Shown here: piece after piece, positions 58,783-64,000 of the stretch | How positions within the stretch are numbered: position 1 is the stretch's first letter | Layout of the letters: every line of letters begins with the position of its first letter | Assembly (NCBI GenBank): GCA_037179385.1 | Contig: CM074185.1 | Span: 52,827,000 to 52,890,999, forward strand | Direction of reading: 5' to 3' | DNA: 64,000 nucleotides | DNA from: Holothuria scabra | Lineage: Eukaryota > Echinodermata > Holothuroidea > Aspidochirotida > Holothuriidae | Notes under the pieces: model-generated | Told to the model about the DNA's origin: nothing | Databases searched by the model: none | What the model saw: the letters and a program-made list of their open reading frames with translations, nothing else | Made by a program: the position numbers and the translations under genes

Positions 58783-58937
58783 TAGACCTATTTCCAAATA
58801 GCAATTACAATGAATTGTGGGATAGAGGTTTTGGTGTGCGTCAATTTTCACCACAGTAAAATGCCATGGACAAAAATGACAAACACCAAAACTCTATCCC
58901 ATAATCCTTTGTAACTGCTATTTGGAAAAAGGTCTAC
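58783..58937. mobile_element. 155-bp hairpin MITE upstream of the gene
   Basis: Left arm TAGACCTATTTCCAAATAGC and GGGATAGAGGTTTTGGTGT pair with the right arm (ACACCAAAACTCTATCCCA, GCTATTTGGAAAAAGGTCTA). It lies about 540 bases upstream of the start codon. Confidence 0.85.
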
Positions 58938-60201
58938 TGCCAGATATTGTCCTCCCTGATTCTGACAGCTGCTGGAAATGTATTCTTAGAATGAACTTAG
59001 ATAAAAACCTATCAGCTGATTGTCTGACATGTAATTTCACTTTTTATCAGAAGTCTGTGATATACTACCAATTAATGCCCTTTATTTCACTCTGACCATG
59101 ATACAACTGTTAAAAACATCATGATCCTTTTGAGAGCTAAACAACTCCATTGTTCTGAGATAACAGCACAAAGCTTCCTTATGTGGTCACATTATGTCTT
59201 TATGGAGAAGAGTCTTCTGGCACCCTGTCTGCAAGTTCATTGTCTACTGGGCGAGGGAGTCTTTCTTAATGCCCAATTAATGAAGTGGAAATACCCAGTA
59301 AAAGACCTTTTAAACCGGGTTTTTGGAACATTGAAGGAGTTAGCCTAATGGTTCTCCCATTTGCACTTTGCACATCAATAAAACAGCTTCCCTTGCAAAT
59401 GTCTCGTTTTCAAGCCTTGATCTTGCACAGCAGGTATCTTTGCATTACAATTCTGTACCATGACATTTCACCGTAAACCTAGAAATATTTGCTTACAATT
59501 ACATTTCTAGAGCATCTAATCAAATTGTTATCTGAGCTGCTACTACTTCATACAACAATAAATTTAACATACCTACACAAAGAGCATCAAAATATGATTG
59601 CTATCATGATTTTAATCTATGGATAAGGTTCAAGCCCTCTTGTCTGGTATTCTATCTCTTGTAGTATCTTAATTCAAGTTAAAAAATACAAAACATATCA
59701 ACTTTTTAACATCAGGTTGTTTCAATTTTGGGTTTTTTTAACTTTCTACTTTCATGAGTTCTGCCCTTTAAAAGCAATTTTATTAGGAGGCTAACTGATC
59801 ACAACATTGAGGGTTCACAAGGAGGTTTATGGATTACAATTTCACAGAAGTTGATTTTACATTAAGTACTAGTTTTCTCATCGGTCAATATTGACATCCC
59901 TTCATATGGTAGTCATGTATGCAAACCAATACAGATGCAATACGCTATTGCCTAGATTATTGATAGATTAGTTTGCAGCCATGTAACTCCAGCAGTGAAG
60001 TCATGTTCTTATTGAAATAAACTTAATATGTAAATAATTGTTTAACACAGCTGTACAGTCCCACACAAACCACAGTTGAAGTGAAGTGCTTTTTTAAAAT
60101 ATCTGTGCTAGCCAATATTAAACTAATGTTCATAAAATTTCCAAAGTGCCTATTTCTAATTCCGATTGTTACATAATCATCAAAAAAGGTTGCAAACTTG
60201 C
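58938..60201. other. Upstream flank without recognisable genes
   Basis: AT-rich; no CpG-rich promoter, TATA-type arrangement or exon could be identified with confidence. Confidence 0.45.
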
Positions 60202-61145
60202 AGAAAACAAACAATACTGAAAAAAACGAAAACATGAACTATAAATTTTGATCACCATTTGATCAAATGAAAATGTCTATCAATTGGACATAAATTCCAG
60301 TTGCAAATCACAGATACAAGTTGGAACTAAGTCCAAATCAGAAGAGGTTCAAACTCAAATAAAGTTCATGACAAGAAGATAAGTCCAAAGCAAAAATTTC
60401 TGCCAGGGAAGGCACACTTCTTCCAAAGACATGACAAACAGCACTTTGTGGCATAGTTTGACATTTTCACATTTGTTTGCCAATTAATTTTTCTTGAAAT
60501 AAATGTCTTCCCAGAATTTCCTGCCAAACTGTACAAAACCACATCATCAACAGTACCTCTCACTGGTTGCCATTTATAGAGAATAATAAATTGAAATAAA
60601 AATCCCATTAGTGTTCATATAATACATAGAATTATTTTACAGGAAACAAACAATAATGGTAAAAACAAAAACAGTCATAAACTATAAATTCTGATCACCA
60701 TTTGATTACAATGAAAATGCTCAAATAAAGTTCATGACTGGAATATTACTAGTCCAAAGCAATGAAAAGGATTTGAGCCCAGTCCAAATTTGAGGGTCTT
60801 GTCTCGATGGTGCTGGAGCAGGGTTGCCATACTGGCATTTTACAAGTCAAAACCACCAAATTTGGCATTTTTAACATGATGCTAGAAGGCAAACTATGTC
60901 AAAAGATGTCTGCCAGGGAAGACACACTTCTTCCAAAGACATGACAAACAGCACTTTGTGGCATAGTTTGACATTTTCAAATTTATCTGCCAATTAATAT
61001 TTCTTGAAATAAATGTCTTCCCTGAATTTCCTGTGGAACTGTACAAACCATGTCATCTATGTCTCACCGGTTCCCATTTATAGCGAATAATGAATTGAAA
61101 CAAAAATCCTATTAGTCTTCATACAATACATAGGATTATTTTACA
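60202..61145. repeat. Tandem duplication, units 60202-60641 and 60642-61145
   Basis: Both units hold GAAAACAAACAATA-like starts, CTATAAATT(T/C)TGATCACC, TCTGCCAGGGAAG(G/A)CACAC, AAACAGCACTTTGTGGCAT and ATTATTTTACAG ends. The second has about 65 extra bases. Each has similar scattered ORFs but no coding signal. Confidence 0.85.
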
Positions 61146-61269
61146 GCACGCCTATGACTTCTACTTAATAAGATTGAAAATATTGATGAATGTGCATTTG
61201 GTGTCTTTCAACTGTATCTGATCAGCAAAATCTGGCCAACTAATTCACAGAAAATGTGACAACCCTACA

Positions 61270-61400
61270 AGGGAGCAGTACATTTAAAAAGAAAATACTG
61301 TCATCTCAAATTGAATAAGTGTGACCCAGTTGCCTACTTCATGAATGTTTTTAATCATGTGACACATATTTTGCAAGTGAACTGTTAAGTTTCATGCAGA
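61270..61400. repeat. Interspersed repeat T, upstream flank
   Basis: Contains CTACTTCATGAATG and AATCATGTGACA in the family order. Confidence 0.55.
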
Positions 61401-61625
61401 GTATCCTCATTTTATCTCAGCTAGTCAGAATTTCCATCAATGGATGTTTCTAAACATCCAACACTGAATATTTAAGGTAGAAGAAGTCGGTTAATATGTA
61501 TGAATTTAACAAATAAGTTGCAACATTGAATTAAATGCCCAGCAGTGGGCCATGGTCCAACAGTGAAAGTCCCAGATGAATACTGAAGAGCTCTGATTTA
61601 ATTCGTTTCAGGTGAATAATTTAAA

Positions 61626-62423
61626 TACCGTATTTACTCTATTAAACGCCCCCTGTCTAATAAACGCCCCCCAACTTTTGCGTCACATTGCATAAAGTGA
61701 AATTGTTAATTCCAAAGACAATATGGTAAAAGGAAAATGAAATAGTCCTGCCTTGAAGCCATGAAATCTCCTGAAGTCCCATACTGTATCCTGAAGTAAA
61801 AGGCATGTTTCTGCAACTAATTTCTGTTGATATCCATCACGCTATCACATACCGCGAACCTGTACTGCTTCGTTTGCGGTTCGAAAGTGGTACTGTACAT
61901 ACCGTAGGTATACAAATATTCACTAGCCTATCCGAACAGCCTAACATGAAAATCCAAATTCAACACAGGAAAACTGTTTAACAGTGAAATGCTGTGAACA
62001 CGTATGTACTGCTAATGGTACTACTCACGGTAACTATTATGCAATTACCGTATGTACGTGCACATAGCCGGCTGGTCAGTATAGTACCGTGCTGCGTGAG
62101 GCCTGGCTGTATACTGTTCACAGCATGCATGAATGCATATGCCGCGGGCACTTAAAAAAGTCACTTCACTATCAAGATGTCAGCGAAAGTTGATCACACT
62201 TGCAAAGTTCAGAGTGCTGTTCGTGGCTACCATATTTATAGGGAATTAAGTTTGGTTACCGGTCGTTGGGGAGGAGCTCACAGCTGATTGTGAAGCTGAC
62301 AACCAAATGGACAAATATGCCATATGTAGCAGTTTATCAGAAGTCACATAAATTTGACTCTAATAAACGCCCCCCTTAACGAAAATTTCACGCCCCGGGG
62401 CGTTTAATAGAGTAAATACCGTA
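61626..62423. mobile_element. 798-bp TIR element carrying a captured coding fragment
   Basis: Ends TACCGTATTTACTCTATTAA and, inverted, TACGGTATTTACTCTATTAA, followed by ACGCCCC on both sides, with a second inner pair CTAATAAACGCCCCC. The interior is GC-richer than the flanks and contains a frameshifted coding fragment near its right end. Confidence 0.85.
62177..62351 (+). pseudogene. Frameshifted HIRAN-domain-like fragment
   Basis: One frame from ATG at 62177 reads CKVQSAVRGYHIYRELS and then loses sense. Shifting one frame near 62252 gives WLPVVGEELTADCEADN and then KYAIC, ending in TAA. The pattern VRGYH.Y, W.P..GE.L, E..N..D.YA resembles the HIRAN-type domain found in several metazoan uncharacterised proteins; this is from memory of the motif, not a search. 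It lies inside the 61626-62423 TIR element. Confidence 0.5.
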
Positions 62424-64000
62424 GTACTAAATTAATGTTTTTAGAAAAGTGGATGGAAGGTAACAATTTAATGAAAAAAGTATTGCCACATGATTTTAAA
62501 TAGACATTTCGGAATTTCATCACTTGCAACATCAAATTGGGATGACTGAATTTTTTCTGTGTAAAGTGGGTATGTTCCTAAAAGTCTGAGGTTCAGATGA
62601 TATTCATAAAACTTACAATGATTTCAAGGTTTGTTTGGGAAAAAATCCTTAACAGTTGCAGTTGAAATGATATATGCTGAGAGAAATTAAAAGATAATGA
62701 CACATTTTAGTAGGTTATGCCATATGAATATTTTTAATTAATCAAATTTGAGTTTTACGTACAGAGTTGCTAAAGAATTCCTTTTAAAGTCTGTTGTTAA
62801 CATTTTACTCTTTACCACAATCCTCTATAAAATATCAAATATATAATTTATGGTAAAAATTAGAATGGCAATGATCAATAAACAATATAATCATGTATCA
62901 ATAACTAGATGACAATGAGAATACTAGAAAGCCAAAAGGCTATAGTGATTCCTTGCCATATATTGTAATAATGAACATGGATGCCCACATGACAAGCATG
63001 AAATCCCTCACAAATACTGAGGTATACTAGTAAGGTCAAAACCTTTTGAGATCATGTGACCCAAAATGACCTTTCAAACTCACTTAAAACAATAGGGAGC
63101 GACTATCTAAAAAGACCATCAACATGCTAAATATGAGCAATTCACAAACTGAGTATGAGATCCCTCCACAGTTCAATAACCACATAAAATGTCATGTCTT
63201 CAAGGTTTTGCCCTTTTGTATTCCCAACCTTTGACCTTCACAAACAAGAGAAATCTCCCACGCAGTTATGATGCTGGTAAACTATGTTGTCTATTAACTT
63301 GATAAAGAGATATTTTTGAAACATGCTCCTTTAAATCAAAATTTTGGGTATTGAGGATAGCTCTCTATATAATGATGTCTCTATGATCCAAAAAGTTGAC
63401 TGCATTGAGGTTAGTGTTACAACAAGCCCTAATCCTAACAGTCATCCATAAATTGGAACATACAGTAGAGACATCTCAACAGAAAGGTGTAACCTTGGCT
63501 ATATGTGGTGGTCCTTTTGTATTTGTTTTTTGGTGTAATGCCCTTCCCAATGACTATGATATCCTTGAAAATTAACAAAAAATGGGAACCCTAATAATCC
63601 AGAAATTCACAAGATTTGTAATTTGCCTTAAATTGTCTGCTTGTAGGAACACCACATAACAGAGTAAAAGTCAAGTGTCCTTTGTTTGATACACAGTAGA
63701 TACTATTATGCCAGTTTTGATTACCTGAACTACAGTACTTTCTGTAAAACAAGCCTTACTGGGAGGGCTAATGAAGTGTCAGACACTATCTCCAGACAGG
63801 TAGGAAATGGTTAAAGCCATTGAGCTGTATGATTCAATTAGAAAACCCCTTGGGGACACTGTGGCAGTCAAATGTGATGAATTAGGTATTAAAGATAACA
63901 GTGACCAGCAATTTTCACAGACTCTGGTGGTTCAGTTACAACTTGATTCATTCAATTAAGCAATCTCAGTTCAAGCATGCTCAGGGGTAGAAGTTGATCC
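62424..64000. other. Gene-free window end
   Basis: AT-rich sequence with no long ORF, inverted repeat or RNA gene that I can support. Confidence 0.5.

Noticed and set aside
1..64000. CRISPR array or bacterial defence system
   Set aside because: No regularly spaced identical repeats with unique spacers and no bacterial gene organisation; the window is eukaryotic.

Overview
This is a eukaryotic (animal) genomic window. The evidence is AT-rich non-coding DNA, one gene split into 11 exons with GT-AG introns, tRNA-derived SINEs, many miniature inverted-repeat elements (MITEs) and microsatellites. No prokaryotic-style gene packing, operons, rRNA genes or CRISPR arrays are present. The repeat mix and the gene's resemblance to the flavin amine oxidase family suggest a marine invertebrate, perhaps an echinoderm such as a sea cucumber. 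That assignment is inference only.

The one gene I can support strongly runs on the minus strand from 58244 (start codon) to 24363 (stop). It encodes a 463-residue flavin-containing amine oxidase-like protein. All 11 coding exons were delimited by hand; every intron is GT-AG, every phase is consistent, and the exons sum to 1392 bases including the stop. The protein keeps the N-terminal FAD-binding fingerprint and the C-terminal amine-oxidase signature. By eye it lacks the hallmark active-site residues of monoamine oxidases A/B: the cysteine that carries FAD covalently, the aromatic cage and the active-site lysine. It also has no C-terminal membrane anchor. It is best called a divergent, probably soluble amine oxidase-like protein.

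Layout. 1-24000: no gene that I can support. It holds TIR elements, tRNA-Glu-like SINEs, tetranucleotide microsatellites, six perfect TGACGTCA sites confined to the first 7.8 kb, and one weak plus-strand first-exon candidate near 10.25 kb. 24000-58300: the amine oxidase gene, whose introns are crowded with MITEs and SINEs. 58300-64000: upstream flank with a hairpin element, a 450-500 bp tandem duplication, and a TIR element (61626-62423) that carries a frameshifted fragment resembling a HIRAN domain.

The most unusual signal lies inside the gene. The 3' ends of two consecutive exons (3 and 4), each with its splice donor, have been copied in tandem into the downstream intron. The exon 3 array was later split by a 197-bp element with an 8-bp target duplication. 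A second point is that two different TTAA-flanked MITE families are present: one ends 12 nt from the edge of exon 7, and at 35456 the two families appear to share a single TTAA.
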